From Atrichornis clamosus (taxonomy: Eukaryota; Chordata; Aves; Passeriformes; Menuridae): a DNA stretch of 64,000 bases. A model generated the notes under the pieces. The model worked only from the letters and a program-made list of their open reading frames with translations. It did no database searches and was not told the DNA's origin. The number at the start of each line of letters is the position of its first letter. Position 1 is the stretch's first letter. Positions 1 through 11,427 of this stretch are shown piece after piece. The stretch spans positions 216,847 to 280,846 of the forward strand of contig WBMZ01004771.1 in assembly GCA_013400975.1 (NCBI GenBank). The letters run 5' to 3'. A program made the translations under genes and the position numbers.

Positions 1-514
1 ACTTAGAAGCCGCAACTTTATTAAAGAAGATAGTGTTTATATTCTTTTAACAATGGAAGGTACGTAAACATAGCTGATACTCTTTACAATGCAGTAAACA
101 GGGTGTCAGATACTTACTAAGTCACTAGTGCTGTAAATATAAATACACATGATATACTTTGCACATGAGCAGTGTTTGAATTATGCCTGTATCTAAAGTC
201 AAATCATATGTTTGAATAAATTTGTGAATAGGTACATGCAGAGTGTAATTTCTTTATCTCATGTGAAGATGATAAAGCAATGCTAATCCTGTGCAAATTA
301 TTTTGAGTATAGTAATTTGAATAAAATTATCTGTTTCTGAAAAAATCCAGAAGACATTTCCAAAGTACATCATGCTTCTGAAAGGTAAAAAAGACTGTTT
401 CTCTATTATACCTGTGGACAGGCTCATTGCTCTTTATTATTAGAAGTTATCATTAGAATAAGAAGAAAAATAATGTGAAGCAAAGACCTTATTTCTTGTG
501 GGTTTGCCATGCAG
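1..514 (+). other. MEP1B: MEP1B intron (5' edge of window)
   Basis: AT-rich non-coding DNA before the first recognisable MEP1B exon. It ends in a splice acceptor (TTTGCCATGCAG at 503-514). No other exon is visible; the exons for the protease, MAM and MATH/TRAF domains must lie upstream of the window. Confidence 0.7.
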
Positions 515-791
515 ATATAGCACATCTCCTGGTAACGGAGCCGAGTGTTTCACCCACTGTTGTTACAACTACAACTGCCACCATCATCAAACCTGACCCT
601 AACCCTACTCCCACCAAGAAGCTCCCCACTGACACTGAGATCACCACCGTGCCCACCACCACCACCACCACCACAGTGGGTGGCATCACCCAGCCCGAAA
701 ATCCAGAGACAGAGGTTCCGGCTCTCTGCCCAGACAACCCTTGTGAAAATGATGGCGTTTGTGTTATGGTAGACAGAGCACCGGTGTGCAG
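515..791 (+). CDS. MEP1B: MEP1B exon: Thr-rich linker and first half of EGF-like domain
   Basis: Internal exon of the meprin A beta subunit, a membrane-bound astacin-family zinc metalloprotease of epithelial surfaces. The frame enters with two bases completing a codon and reads a Ser/Thr/Pro-rich stalk (THR runs from a CCA-repeat at about 652-674), then an EGF-type segment CPDNPCENDGVCVMVDRAPVC. In the family this stalk lies between the MATH/TRAF domain and the EGF module and is O-glycosylated and cleavable. The donor is CAG|GTAACT at 792. The last two bases (AG) join the first base of the next exon to make Arg, giving the continuous motif VCRCPAGDDWWYMGEKC, typical of the meprin EGF module. 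The apparent stop at 793-795 is in the intron. The start is set by the acceptor at 513-514; a second AG at 519-520 would give an exon two codons shorter in the same frame. Identification rests on the EGF motif, the domain order and the neighbouring GAREM1 gene. Confidence 0.86.
652..674 (+). repeat. (CCA)n trinucleotide run in coding sequence
   Basis: A short CCA/ACC repeat codes for consecutive threonines in the meprin stalk. Such runs are prone to length change, so the stalk length may vary between individuals or species. Confidence 0.85.
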
Positions 792-2719
792 GTAACTCCC
801 TTTATTCACTCTCGAATGCAATCTTAGGATGAGTAATGAAAGTCTCTAGTAAAATAAATCTTTGCTCCTAATGAAAGGAAAGACAGACCTTAGCTGATTA
901 AGGCAAGTATTTCCAACTGCTCCTGCGAGACTGAACTCATGGCAAATTTGGGCAGAAAAGCTCCTAACCTCAGCATTTGATAATTTTGAAGTGCTCTGCT
1001 TGACTTCCCTGTAAATTATATTTTGAATGTATTTATCATTTTCAGTAATTTATTAGTCCAAGTCCTTAGAATTCCCCATAGCAAAATGTAAGAGTTGAAT
1101 AAATGCAATTGAAAAAAGAGAGCGTTTATATCAATAAGGACCATTTTTAATACTTATCAGGTAGGAAGCAGCATAGACATTATTTTAGAATTCAATTCAG
1201 AAATATTGTACAGTGCAAATTATGACCATGAATTACCAAAGTGTAGTCGCTTGCCTTTGAAACCAGTAATGAAGGCTGAGGACTAAAAGATTGTTTGCCC
1301 TGCAAGAAGATTAATATCAACTTTTATTTCATTCTCTGGGAATACATTTACGTAACCCACCTGCCTGATTAGCATTGTTTCAGCTCTCAAACAAGCTCTA
1401 AGGCTGAAGATAGTGACCTTATGATGCTGTGTCAGGGCAGGTAGACTGGGGCAGTGCTGTGAGGAAAACACATAAAGGCCAAGAGCCACAAGAGTCAGGA
1501 TGACTCATTAAGAGTTATATCTCCCCATTTAGAAACATTTAAAAAATAATTCTTTTACAGCTCATCAGAAGCAGGTCACAAATATGAATAAATGTCAAGA
1601 GGCTGTTCCAAGAAGACAAAAAAAGAAAAAAAGTGCTGAATGTTATGCCTCATTTCAAAATTATGGAAAGAGAACATTTATTTTCTGACATCTCTGAACT
1701 ATTTGAAGTTTTAGTGCCTTTGCGACCTACTTTCTGTCCTACAGAAATGTGTGACCAGCAGTCAGTTTCCACTCCAATTTTCTGTTGGGAAATGGGTAGG
1801 AATGTGATACAGTAGTCTGTTCAAGCTGAATCACCTGGAGTACCCCAGCAGTCAGTATCTCTGCAGCACACTGCAAACAGACTCGTTTTCAGGGTTGAGG
1901 GTAGTTCTGAAGAAATGGCTTAGACAGGAACTAGAAAATCAATACATAAGGAATAACCAAGGTTAGAAGCATGGGGTGGGTGTGCCCTCAGCAATACTGT
2001 GTGGATATTTTTTTTCAATAGATCATTTGAACCCTCATGTGCTCACTATAAAATGTTTCGGAACTGATTGTGATGCTGGGTAAGGTGATGGAGTCAAAGC
2101 CTGGAGGTTGTTTTCTGTCCAAAACCAGATGACTGCTGGATGTTAATTTCTTTTCTTACCTGCTTCTTTGGGGAGGGCAGAAGCAGCTCTTACCCACTCT
2201 TTAAATTTGAAAATAAGCCCCTCGTGGCAATGAGGAGGTTTGATCAGAATGCACCACATCTACTAGTGGAGAGGCACTGGGAGGGCAGGGGGAATGTGAT
2301 GGGAACACCTTTGGCTAACTCAGTCCTTGAACTGGGAAATTCCTACAGCTAAGTTTTTGCTCAGCTGCTGTCTGGTCAGAGAAGTCTTGAGAGTTCTACC
2401 ATTCAGTAGCAGCAGCTCTACAGATCAGCTGTAGCCAAGCATTAAGCAGTCAAGAGGATCAGGAGGGCACTTGGGTTTTCTGGTAAAGGCTCTCCCTGAA
2501 GGCACAACCTATGAAACAGCAGGAAGCTGAAAGAAGGACGTTTGGGTGTGTAAGGACAGTGGGCCTCTCAAGACAACTTTAAAATAGAAGTTCGTTTTAA
2601 GATAGCTTCATATGCTCTGGGATGTAGAAACTGCGTCAGAGGTGCCCCTTTTCTGAAGTAAACCTCTTCATACCTTTAATATTTAGGTGATAGCACGTGT
2701 TTGTTCTTTTGCTTTCTAG
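792..2719 (+). other. MEP1B: MEP1B intron
   Basis: Bounded by donor GTAACT (792) and acceptor TTTGCTTTCTAG (ending 2719). I see no coding exon or recognisable transposable element inside. The short ORFs in it have no family resemblance. Confidence 0.8.
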
Positions 2720-2921
2720 ATGTCCAGCAGGTGACGACTGGTGGTACATGGGAGAAAAGTGTGAAAGGAAAGGCTCAATTCGAGAAAACACTGTAATAGC
2801 TGTTTCTTCAACCATGGCTGTGTTTGTTGTAATGCTTATTGTCACCATCACAACTGCAGTGTGCCTTAAAAAGAAACACAGACAAGCAAGGGAAAATAAG
2901 GAGAACTTGACTCTAGAAGAA
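2720..2921 (+). CDS. MEP1B: MEP1B exon: second half of EGF domain, transmembrane helix, start of tail
   Basis: The exon completes Arg with its first base, then reads CPAGDDWWYMGEKCERKG (end of the EGF-like domain). A short juxtamembrane segment follows, then a hydrophobic helix of about 23 residues (roughly VIAVSSTMAVFVVMLIVTIT...AVCL). A strongly basic stop-transfer sequence KKKHRQAR and an acidic/polar stretch ending LTLEE complete it. This is the type I membrane anchor expected for meprin beta, with a lumenal or extracellular protease and a short cytoplasmic tail. The length is 1 + 67 codons, ending in phase 0 at donor GAA|GTAAGT (2922). If the donor were ignored the frame would run on to a stop at 2973-2975, which I judge to be intronic. 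Most of this exon is repeated at 2992-3169 by what looks like an assembly artefact. Confidence 0.88.
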
Positions 2922-2990
2922 GTAAGTATTTTGCCTATTGCAGCAAATATACGCACACATACACACATCCACTAAAAAGTAAACTATCAA
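2744..2990 (+). repeat. Direct duplication, copy 1 (contig-end overlap)
   Basis: These 247 bases, starting inside the MEP1B transmembrane exon and running about 70 bases into the intron, recur without a visible difference at 2992-3238. Only a single N at 2991 separates the copies. Copy 1 holds the proper splice acceptor side, so it is taken as the true exon. Confidence 0.95.
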
Positions 2991-2991
2991 N
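2991..2991. other. Single-N assembly join
   Basis: One ambiguous base between two identical 247-base copies. This is the signature of two overlapping contig ends placed side by side without merging. Confidence 0.9.
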
Positions 2992-3238
2992 GTACATGGG
3001 AGAAAAGTGTGAAAGGAAAGGCTCAATTCGAGAAAACACTGTAATAGCTGTTTCTTCAACCATGGCTGTGTTTGTTGTAATGCTTATTGTCACCATCACA
3101 ACTGCAGTGTGCCTTAAAAAGAAACACAGACAAGCAAGGGAAAATAAGGAGAACTTGACTCTAGAAGAAGTAAGTATTTTGCCTATTGCAGCAAATATAC
3201 GCACACATACACACATCCACTAAAAAGTAAACTATCAA
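2992..3238 (+). repeat. MEP1B: Direct duplication, copy 2 (probable artefact of MEP1B exon)
   Basis: Repeats 2744-2990. It carries most of the transmembrane exon and its donor, but lacks the first 24 exon bases and any acceptor. It therefore could not be spliced as a normal exon. Any predicted gene starting at the ATG here (position 2996) is false. Confidence 0.9.
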
Positions 3239-4114
3239 ATTCAGTAAAAAGTAAATGGGAAGATGTCACCTTTTTGAAGCCTAAAGACTCCAGCTTAGAA
3301 ATTAAAGAGCTCCATTAAATGCCACTAATTTTCAAACTCCAAAACCCTACTTAATTAAAAATTTGTTCTCCACCTCCCCTCCACTCTGCCCCAATGGCAG
3401 CCTACATTGAGTGGGATACTGTGAAAAAAGGGGTTCATTTTCAATTTGTAATTAAGCCATACTTTCTGCTTAGTAGACTTGTATTTTATCTATTATTGCC
3501 TTTTCTACTAAAGATCTCCCTTTAAAAGGTCTCCCTGGATATGGTGCTGCAAAATCCAGCCTAAAATATCAAAACAAAAAACAAATCTAAAAATAATTTT
3601 CCCGATTCAAAGGCTTTTTTTTTGTGCAAGGCATGAAGTAGCCATGGAAATCATGAGTTAGGGAAAAGTAAAAGAAGACAGCAGGTTAAAACTATCTGAA
3701 TGACAGGATCAGAAATGCAATGTAGTAGAGAGAAGCAACATTTGGGCAGGTTTTCATATGAAATTTCAAACGGTCAGAGACACATGGCGTCTTTAAATAG
3801 AGGCTTGTGTTGGAAATAAGAAGAGTGACATAGTTTAGAGGGACTCAAAAGGCACAGGAGAAATTTTGTAAACAAACTGAAAAGGAATGTTCTTCCAGAC
3901 AGCAGAGTTCCAGTTTTAATTTTGTATTAATACTCTTTGTGTGATATCCCATTGAGTTGCAGCACCTCTGTGCAGTGTCAGATACTTGACACTTACTTCA
4001 TGACCTTCCAATAAGTAGTTTTGGTTTCTTTGCAAGCAATGCTCTTACATGATACACTTATTTCCCTTCCCAACACACTTTTAAGATGTGGGTTTGGTTT
4101 TTTTCCCCACTTAG
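3239..4114 (+). other. MEP1B: MEP1B last intron
   Basis: Non-coding, AT-rich sequence leading to a strong polypyrimidine tract and acceptor (GGTTTTTTTCCCCACTTAG, ending 4114). The intron starts at 2922; its first part includes the duplicated block. Confidence 0.65.
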
Positions 4115-4132
4115 ACTAAAACATCCTTCTGA
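4115..4132 (+). CDS. MEP1B: MEP1B terminal coding exon (five codons and stop)
   Basis: Inferred from splicing, not from protein similarity. The preceding exon ends in phase 0, and the strong acceptor at 4114 is followed in the same phase by ACT AAA ACA TCC TTC TGA, coding for TKTSF and a stop. A poly(A) signal lies 346 bases further on, which fits a terminal exon. The mature tail would be about KKKHRQARENKENLTLEE followed by TKTSF. The alternative is read-through of the previous donor to a stop at 2973-2975. Confidence 0.6.
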   Translation, partial: TKTSF

Positions 4133-4505
4133 AGATAATGCAAACAAGCATCAAAGACACAAGATGAACATCACTGCAAAACCACAACTACGTCATCATT
4201 CTTTCTGTTCCTTTTATCTCAACCATCATGATAAAAGTTTGTAAGGTCTGGAAAATAATGAATCATCTGGATAAAATACTATGCTAAAGTCAGTGAAGTG
4301 TCTGACAGTGCTGTGTATCATCATGCAATGGAGAGAAATGGAAATATGTTGTGTGACATGCCTGCCCTGTCCTTCAACTCTACCTGAACATGAAGAAAAC
4401 CTGTAAAACTGCATCCTGACTTTCAGTCAACACAGCAAAGTCTAAGTTTGCTATATTATCATTGTACAGTTGTCTATAATAAAGGGGAGCTGGGCTCTGT
4501 ATTCA
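4133..4505 (+). other. MEP1B: MEP1B 3' untranslated region (inferred)
   Basis: Sequence between the inferred stop and just beyond the AATAAA hexamer. It holds no coding potential. The end is approximate; G/T-rich sequence follows at about 4550-4585, as expected downstream of a cleavage site. Confidence 0.5.
4478..4483 (+). terminator. MEP1B: Poly(A) signal AATAAA
   Basis: Canonical hexamer about 350 bases after the inferred MEP1B stop, with a GT-rich element some 70 bases downstream. Not confirmed by any transcript. Confidence 0.55.
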
Positions 4506-4980
4506 CAGGGTACCCAGCAGTTCTGAGTCCTGCTGCAGCTGTCAGTCAGTAGTTGTGAGGGTTTGTGGAGTGTGAGAGCGTCTGGTTCATTAAATTATTT
4601 GGTTGTGATCTACTCAGTATAAAAGAAATAACAAGTAATGAGGAAAGTGATAAATGAACCTCACAGACACACAAACGTTAATGAGGAAGTCACAAGTGAG
4701 ACAATAATGAGGATCCAGAATGCTTCAGCCACTAATTGATGGTCCATTAGAGGAACTGCTCAGGCAGAACCCTCAAGAATGTCAACTGAAAAATTATTAA
4801 CAGATAGGAAGGGGAAAACATGATTAACATGAGTGTTGTGGAAAAGTTCAGGCTACTTGAGATATGGGCTATCAGAAAAGGTCTGTGGACTTATGTAAAA
4901 ATGACTGTGGAGTGTTTAGAGGAAGGATCAAAGGATCCAAAGAAAAGTGGGGGAAAATGGGGCCAGTAACTGGAGAGACC
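4506..4980. other. Intergenic DNA
   Basis: Sequence between the end of MEP1B and the tandem-repeat region. I see nothing recognisable in it. Confidence 0.6.
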
Positions 4981-6060
4981 CACCTGCAAAAGAGATCTGT
5001 GTGCCAACAACCAGAGGAGACCACAGGTCTTAGGGCTTATGGATCTAGGTACTAGCACACGAAGGCACTCGGATGCAAGGGCCTGTGTGCCAGGAACTGT
5101 GGGGACTGTGGGCCACAGGGCTTGTAGGTCTAAAGATCAGCAACTGGAGGGACTGGTGTGTGTGTTTTGTGTGTGTGGTCAAAGGTCCAGGTGCCATCAG
5201 CTGGAGAGGAGGCCATGGGCACCAAGGCTGTAGTCTGGGTGGCAGCAACTGGAGGGATCAGGTTGTATGTGGGTGTATAAGAGGTCTAAGTGCTGGCAGC
5301 TGGAGAGATCTGTGTGTGTTAATATTTCTTCAGTGAATTTAATCCATAATTCACTAGCAAACTTCAAGCTGGTCTAGCTGGTGAGTTGGAGGGAATATCT
5401 GCACCTTTGGAGGACTCAGTCTGAGCCAGTGGTTGGAGTAGGGGAGCCCAGGGTCCAGGTACAGATACTAGGCAAGCTAAGAGCCCATGCTAATATTCAC
5501 AGGATCTGTGATGGTGGGAGTGCTTATGTGAGGAGTCTGTGAGTGCAGGCATCTGTTTCACCAGCAAACTCCTCGCTGTCCTATCTGGCAAGCAGGAGGT
5601 GACCTGTGGCCACTGACAGGATCCCCAGGCACGGATATTGAACAGGTTTAGAGGCCATGCTAACATTCAAGGGGACTGTGAGTCTTGAGTGTGTTTAAGG
5701 ATGTGGAGAATGAGGGCACACATTTTTTCACCAGAGAGCCTCCATTCCAATTGCCTGGAGGGGAGGAAGAGAACAGGGCTCTGTGGCCTTCTATGAGTTT
5801 GGGTAGCTCTACAGAGGAGTTGTGCTGCCCACGCTGCTCTGTGTGTGTGCAGCAGTCTGTCCAGCCAGCCGCCTTAGGGACCCCTCTGTGTGTGTGGTGT
5901 CAGTGTCCCAGGTACAACCTTGCTACCTGCCAGACCTGCAAGCAGGAAGAGGAGCAGCAGCTGGATCCCTAGGACTGGGATGTAGAGATCACCTGGGACT
6001 ATTTCTGGGCTGGACACGTTGCCTGGGTGGATCCTGGGTCTGGGAGATTTAGTGGCTCCC
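4981..6060. repeat. Degenerate tandem-repeat array
   Basis: The first part (about 4990-5325) repeats variants of CAGCAACTGGAGGGA / GTCTAAGTGCTGGCAGCTGGAGAGATCTGTGTGTG at irregular intervals. The second part (about 5350-5960) has a longer unit. TTCACTAGCAAAC at 5350 returns as TTCACCAGCAAAC at 5557 and TTCACCAG at 5727. CCCATGCTAATATTCA at 5484 returns as GCCATGCTAACATTCA at 5654, a spacing of 170 bases. Related words (CTGGCAAGCAGGAGG, ATCCCCAGGCACGGAT) recur in decayed form to about 5990. This is an old, diverged minisatellite/satellite, not coding, despite several short ORFs. I cannot assign it to a named family. Confidence 0.7.
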
Positions 6061-9000
6061 TTAACACCCCTGGCAAGCAGGGCTACAATTCAGTAGGGTT
6101 TGTACAAAAAGGCAGGCATGGAAATAAAAGAGCCAGAGGAAGCAAAACATACTCCTCTGAGGACACTTTGCAGAGGAAGATGGCAGTCACCATGGGCACA
6201 AATCACCACATTTGCAGTGTTTTGGAAGGGGGCTGTGAGAGACAGGAGTGCCAGTAATGGAAATGTCAGGTCACACCAGATGGTTGGTAGACTGGTGTGT
6301 GAATGTGTTCACATTTAAAGGTCAGCAGCTACTTTGATTCCCTGGAACGGGTGTTGATGATCTTAACATTTGTCATGCAATTTACCCTAACTTTGGGCAA
6401 CTGCAGTTCAAATGTATGGAAATTGATGAGGGAGCAAGTCTTCCTCGAATGCTACTGCACAGCACAAAGCAACAAATGTGTATTCTTCTGTATCGGCACT
6501 ACATATCTAGTCCTTCTCTGATTGATATTCTCTGAAATGTAGTTGTATTTAAAGCATTCATAGCTGGTTTTATTAGCTTTTGTTGGAATCCAAAGATTCA
6601 TGAAAACAGCCAGACAAAATTAACAAAGATTTGTCAGAGCTAACAAACATCCTGGATAGGAAAATACCCTACTCTAGCTGTCTTAAAATAACTTTCCTAT
6701 TTCCACACATCTTCATCAGCAGTTTTCATGCAAATAATCCTCCAAATGTGCCTTCAATTAAGATATGCACATAGATTTACATGGAGTTAAGAAGACACAA
6801 ATGAGACTGTTCATAAATTCAACCCTGGCTACAATCCTTAACATTTTAACGGTGAGCATTTTATAATTTCAAATGTGAAGTACCAGATTTGTGACTGCAG
6901 AGATCATTTATATTTTTGAAATCCAGATTACATGAGATACTTAACTGCACTTTCATCAGAAGAGAGGTTAATACACAGAGCAGCAGTACAATAGAATTTC
7001 AATACATTGTGGAAGATACAAATTCCATAGGGTATATTCTGAAATATTAAACTTCCATGGGAAAAAAATTTTAGGCTTCTATTTATTCATTTCAAACAGA
7101 AATCAGTGAAGAGCACAATTTAAAACTGAATCTTCCATCAGTGAGTGTGAACAACTCACTTTTCAGTGGTGTGCATGTTCCATAGAGCCAAAAGACAGTT
7201 TTTTTAATGTCCTTTACTGACCAAAAAATACTCAAGAGGAATATTTTCTTTCAATTTTAGAGTGCAGAAAAATTACTCAGGAAGTGCAGCATGAGATTCA
7301 ATATTACACTTTATTGTTTATCACAAAAGTTATGCTACTGGCTCAAATTCCTGAACAAAAACATTTTTCTTAAAAAGCTGTAGCACCAATGACTTACAGT
7401 GATGGTATCTTTCTGAGAAGAAAGGAGGTGAGAGGTGTCAAGTACGTATGCGCTTTAGAAAATGAAGCATTTCAACTGGAGTTTTCTTCTTTATGAGTAG
7501 CTGTTTTACTTTGATTTGTAATTTAACTGATTAAAACGGCGATGCCAGTAATGGTCACCTCTTGTAACACAGCAGCGAGGATTCACCAGCCCAGGTCCTA
7601 CAGCTTTCCTGTGGAGATTAACTCCTTGCTTTACCAAGAATTTTCCTACATGGTTGTTAGGACTGCATCTCTTATTTTTAATGAAACATCTTAATTTTGG
7701 AGATGTACAGTTGGCACATTTCTAGATAATATGGATATTTTTTTATCCCAGGTCAGATACTGGGTTGGTTGGTCAGAGAGCCATACATGGGCTTGCAGCC
7801 GGGGTGCTTGCTTTCCTTTCCTGGAGCAGATTTATTCACAGAAAGTTTAACTAAAAATCTTTACTGTAAAGATCTCTCTGTAAAATCACTGAGATGATAG
7901 TAAACCCCACCAGTGTTAAATCTGCACCAATCCACTTATCTTTCCTGTCTTTCTCACATTGCAGTGATTCAGGTTAAAATTTGCAACAAGGATTTACTCT
8001 TCCTACATCCCTGCTCAGGCACATTCCACTCTCTACACATCAGGACTAGTGTGAAAAGCCTGTGATTGGGTTTCCACAGCATGCAGGACGAAGGTTTGGG
8101 CTGTGGACCTTGACTCCTTGGGTTGCCTACCCTACTCCTGTTCCACATGCAAGTGCAGATCTCTACACCCCTATCAAAGACCCAGACCTAAGTGGGTGTT
8201 GTCTTCCCTGCTTCTCCTTTTCTGGGCTCCAGACTTACTGTACAGCTGGACCCAGCAGCGTATGTGCACATTGCATCTTGAGCTGTGGGCATGACTCATT
8301 CCCTACTGCTGGGTCTATCAGGAGTCACAGCATGGGCATAAAAATAAAATAAAAAACCCCCAATATTCAAGTCAGTGGCTCAGGCATGGAATAATAAAAA
8401 AACAAAAAAGAAAAAAAAAAGGGTGGGTTATCATTCTAGCTACTTCTTGGTCTTTCTTCAAGAATCTCAGCATAGCAGAAAATCTTTGAGGCATGCCACC
8501 TACTATCTATGCTAAAGAGGATACACAGCCTCCTGTTCCTGATACAGGCACACCAATTCACTGCTATTTGCATCACACAGATCAGCTCGCTCAGTTTAGC
8601 TTTTGCACAAGTAGCACATTACTGAGTCATAATGTCTCGTAGTCTGGCTGGCACTGCACTGTCTCAATGCAAAAAAGGGACTGATCCTAGACACCAGCCC
8701 CCCTGTTTCAGCTGTGTCAGGTGTCCCGTGCCACCCACGCCAGGCTGACACGGTTCCAGGGTGCAGGGCAGGAGTCACGACTTGTCATTTTTTGGGTGTG
8801 ATTCAGAACAGCATTTCTCCTTTCTTTCTTTTGCCCCACAGGTCTCTTGACCCACTGTTATTAGAGCTCAGGGTCTTTTGCTAAGACACAGATGCCACGA
8901 GGTAAACTACCTTTGATTCTCATAAATAGGGTCTTAATTTTCCTTTCTACTTGGACTGCATTTTCAAGCTATCTTGGGAGCTGGTTGTACAGATAGCCAT

Positions 9001-11324
9001 GTCTCAAAAGGAGAAGATAACCACCAATTAAACTGCCTTTCTGAAACAGTCAGATGTAGTTTCTCAAATCTAGAGTTACTGCTTAGAGACTTTTATAGTA
9101 TTTGATAAAGTAATGGCAAAATATCTGTATTTTGCTCTGAGTCACGAAATTATGAAGAAATTAAATATATGGTGATCTCATTTTCCCACTTATTTCAATT
9201 GTATATATTCTAGTTTATTACAAAAGACAGCAGTAAAGTTGAGTTTTAAGAATTTGTTTTGTGCAAGAAGATTATGAATTTTTTAGCAGCAGGCAGATTC
9301 CACAGGCTGCTCTCCTTGTCTCTCTCTCTCTTCTGAGCATCAACAGAAACAACTGGGACAAAACAATGACCACAACAATTCAGACTGATTATTACTTACA
9401 CCAGGTACACTCTAACTGGAATCATAAAGGCTGCAGACAGGTTTACAGTTTTACAGTGGAGTTCTCATTTCTTTTGCTCACAAGTTCCTAAACTACTTCT
9501 ACTTGAGTTCCATGCTTGATCTCTGCCTTTGACTTCACCTACTGTGAAAACAAAATAGAGTCAAAGAAGCTTAACTGGAATGTCTAGAACTTAAAAGAAC
9601 AAAATCAAACCTCATTTTTTCCCAAGGTTGCAATGCTTCGTCCTACAATACATAAACATGAATGAAATACTTTTCCAATACTAATTTCCAATGAAATACT
9701 CATGGGAAAAAAGAATTGTGTGCTCCTTATCAGATTTGAATCTTATCTCTAAACAATTTGATGGAACATTTTGATTAACTTCTGAATGAGAGCCTTTCTG
9801 CTTCACAGCTACTAATATGTAACTAGAACCAGCCACCTTCTTCTGCTAGAGCTCTGTGTATATGCACTTGCCCTTGATTTTTTATTTTAACACCATCTGG
9901 ATCTGTGAAGTCTATGCTACAAAAAGCCAGATCAAAACTTGCCAGGAGCACGTCTCCCTCTTCATCTCTGCTTTTTTCTTCCCCCCATACTTCTCATCAT
10001 GTTATGAACACTTGGCTTTGGAGGAAGCTTTCACTCACGTAAATGATATTTGCTTGTTCAGAACAGAACATTATAAATTACATAAAAATAACATTGCATC
10101 TCCAGTTACGTTTGTTAAGTAAGCTTCAAGTTTATTACATTTGGTAGTTATTAAGTTGTTTAATAAAATTTGTTTATTACTTGTGGTAGGAGTCTCTACT
10201 GCTCCTTAGAAGAGTCAGGTTTCATTTTGGCTGCCACTATCATGCTTTCATCACCAGAAAAGATTTGTCAGGGTAAGGTGGAGGTAAGGAGAGAAAAAGA
10301 AAATTAAAGGTTTGGCCAAAAGAATAATGACCATGATAAGTCTTTCTTAACAGTGCTATTGAGAGGAATGGAAAAAGAAAAGCTTCTGGGATAACAAAGT
10401 ATGAATTTCCTTAAGGGAGAGAAGTCTCTAAGGAAAAGAAAGAACATTAAACTAAGATAGTGCATACCTACTATGGGCCACTGCATGATAGTCTAAGGGC
10501 CATGTCTCCCAGGCAGATTCCTCCTCCTCGTTTGCTCTGCTTCTCACAGGTTGCCAGCTCACAGCAAGTTCAGTTGCCACTACATGTGTCTTTTTAAAGG
10601 CTGTTTCCACCGGCTTACAGCAATGTCCGTATCTCTCCCTTACAAGTGAGACCTCCCACTGCCTCAGCCACAGGCTGCAGAGCCCCTTCCAGCAGCTCTC
10701 ATCCTTGGGAATGTCTGGGAAACTGACAGCCAGGGTGATGCGGAGGCTGTGCCGGCACAAGCATCACACAAGCCAGGCTTAGCCACTGGGGGCTGGAAGA
10801 CTGAAAAAAGCCTTGGAAACGTAGTCCCTTCCAGCCACAAAGCCAGGGATGGTACCTCGTTGTGCCAGCTCTGCTCCGTCCCTATGGAGAGCTCGTCCCT
10901 GCAGAAGCTGCAGCTGGGAGCAAGAATTAAAAGTGGTTCTTGCCTTGGAGGATTTGCTGGAGGAAATGGTGGGGCCCAACTCTCTGTTTCATGCTAGCAC
11001 TGAAGACCGGATTTTGTCCTCCTCCCTTGGGAGTAAAGTCTCCATCCCGCACCCAATCCCCCTTGACAGGAAGTGGGGCTGGTTCTTCCCAGTGCTCTGC
11101 CCCACACTGGCTTCCCTGGCCAGGTCCCCACATGGTCACAAGGTGGAAGTGACTGCATCGCAATTTCATTGGCATCAAACCTCCCCACTGGCAACAGCCC
11201 GTCCATGGAAGACCTGCAGAGCACTGTCAGGCAACCACCTTCCCACCAGGAGTGAATCTTGGGCTTTGGAGGAAATTTGAGTTTCTGAGAAACACAAATA
11301 TCCACAGATAAATCCATTTTGAGT

Positions 11325-11427
11325 GCCGTACGTGTAGCTTTTAAAACCGTTCTGAGTGAAATGTGGGGAAAGGAGAAATAGNGCCGTACGTGGGGCATGT
11401 GCCGAAATGTGGGGAAAGGAGAAATAG
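11325..11427. repeat. Imperfect duplication around a single N
   Basis: GCCGTACGTG at 11325-11334 recurs directly after the N at 11385-11394. The 24-base string beginning GAAATGTGGGG at 11360-11383 recurs at 11404-11427. Between the two shared strings copy 1 has 25 bases and copy 2 has 9, so the two sides are not identical. They may be differing alleles or error-prone contig ends. Confidence 0.85.
11384..11384. other. Single-N assembly join
   Basis: One ambiguous base lying between two versions of the same short sequence, as at 2991 and 41453. Confidence 0.9.

Noticed and set aside
2996..3223. Separate small membrane protein starting at ATG 2996
   Set aside because: It is the second copy of the MEP1B transmembrane exon created at the N-join, with no acceptor or promoter evidence.
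5685..5972. 95-codon Cys-containing open frame
   Set aside because: Falls inside the degenerate tandem-repeat region. The cysteines come from TGT/TGTG repeats.
10849..11280. 143-codon open frame on the + strand
   Set aside because: Sits in a GC-richer patch with overlapping ORFs in several frames. No start context, splice sites or homology recognised.
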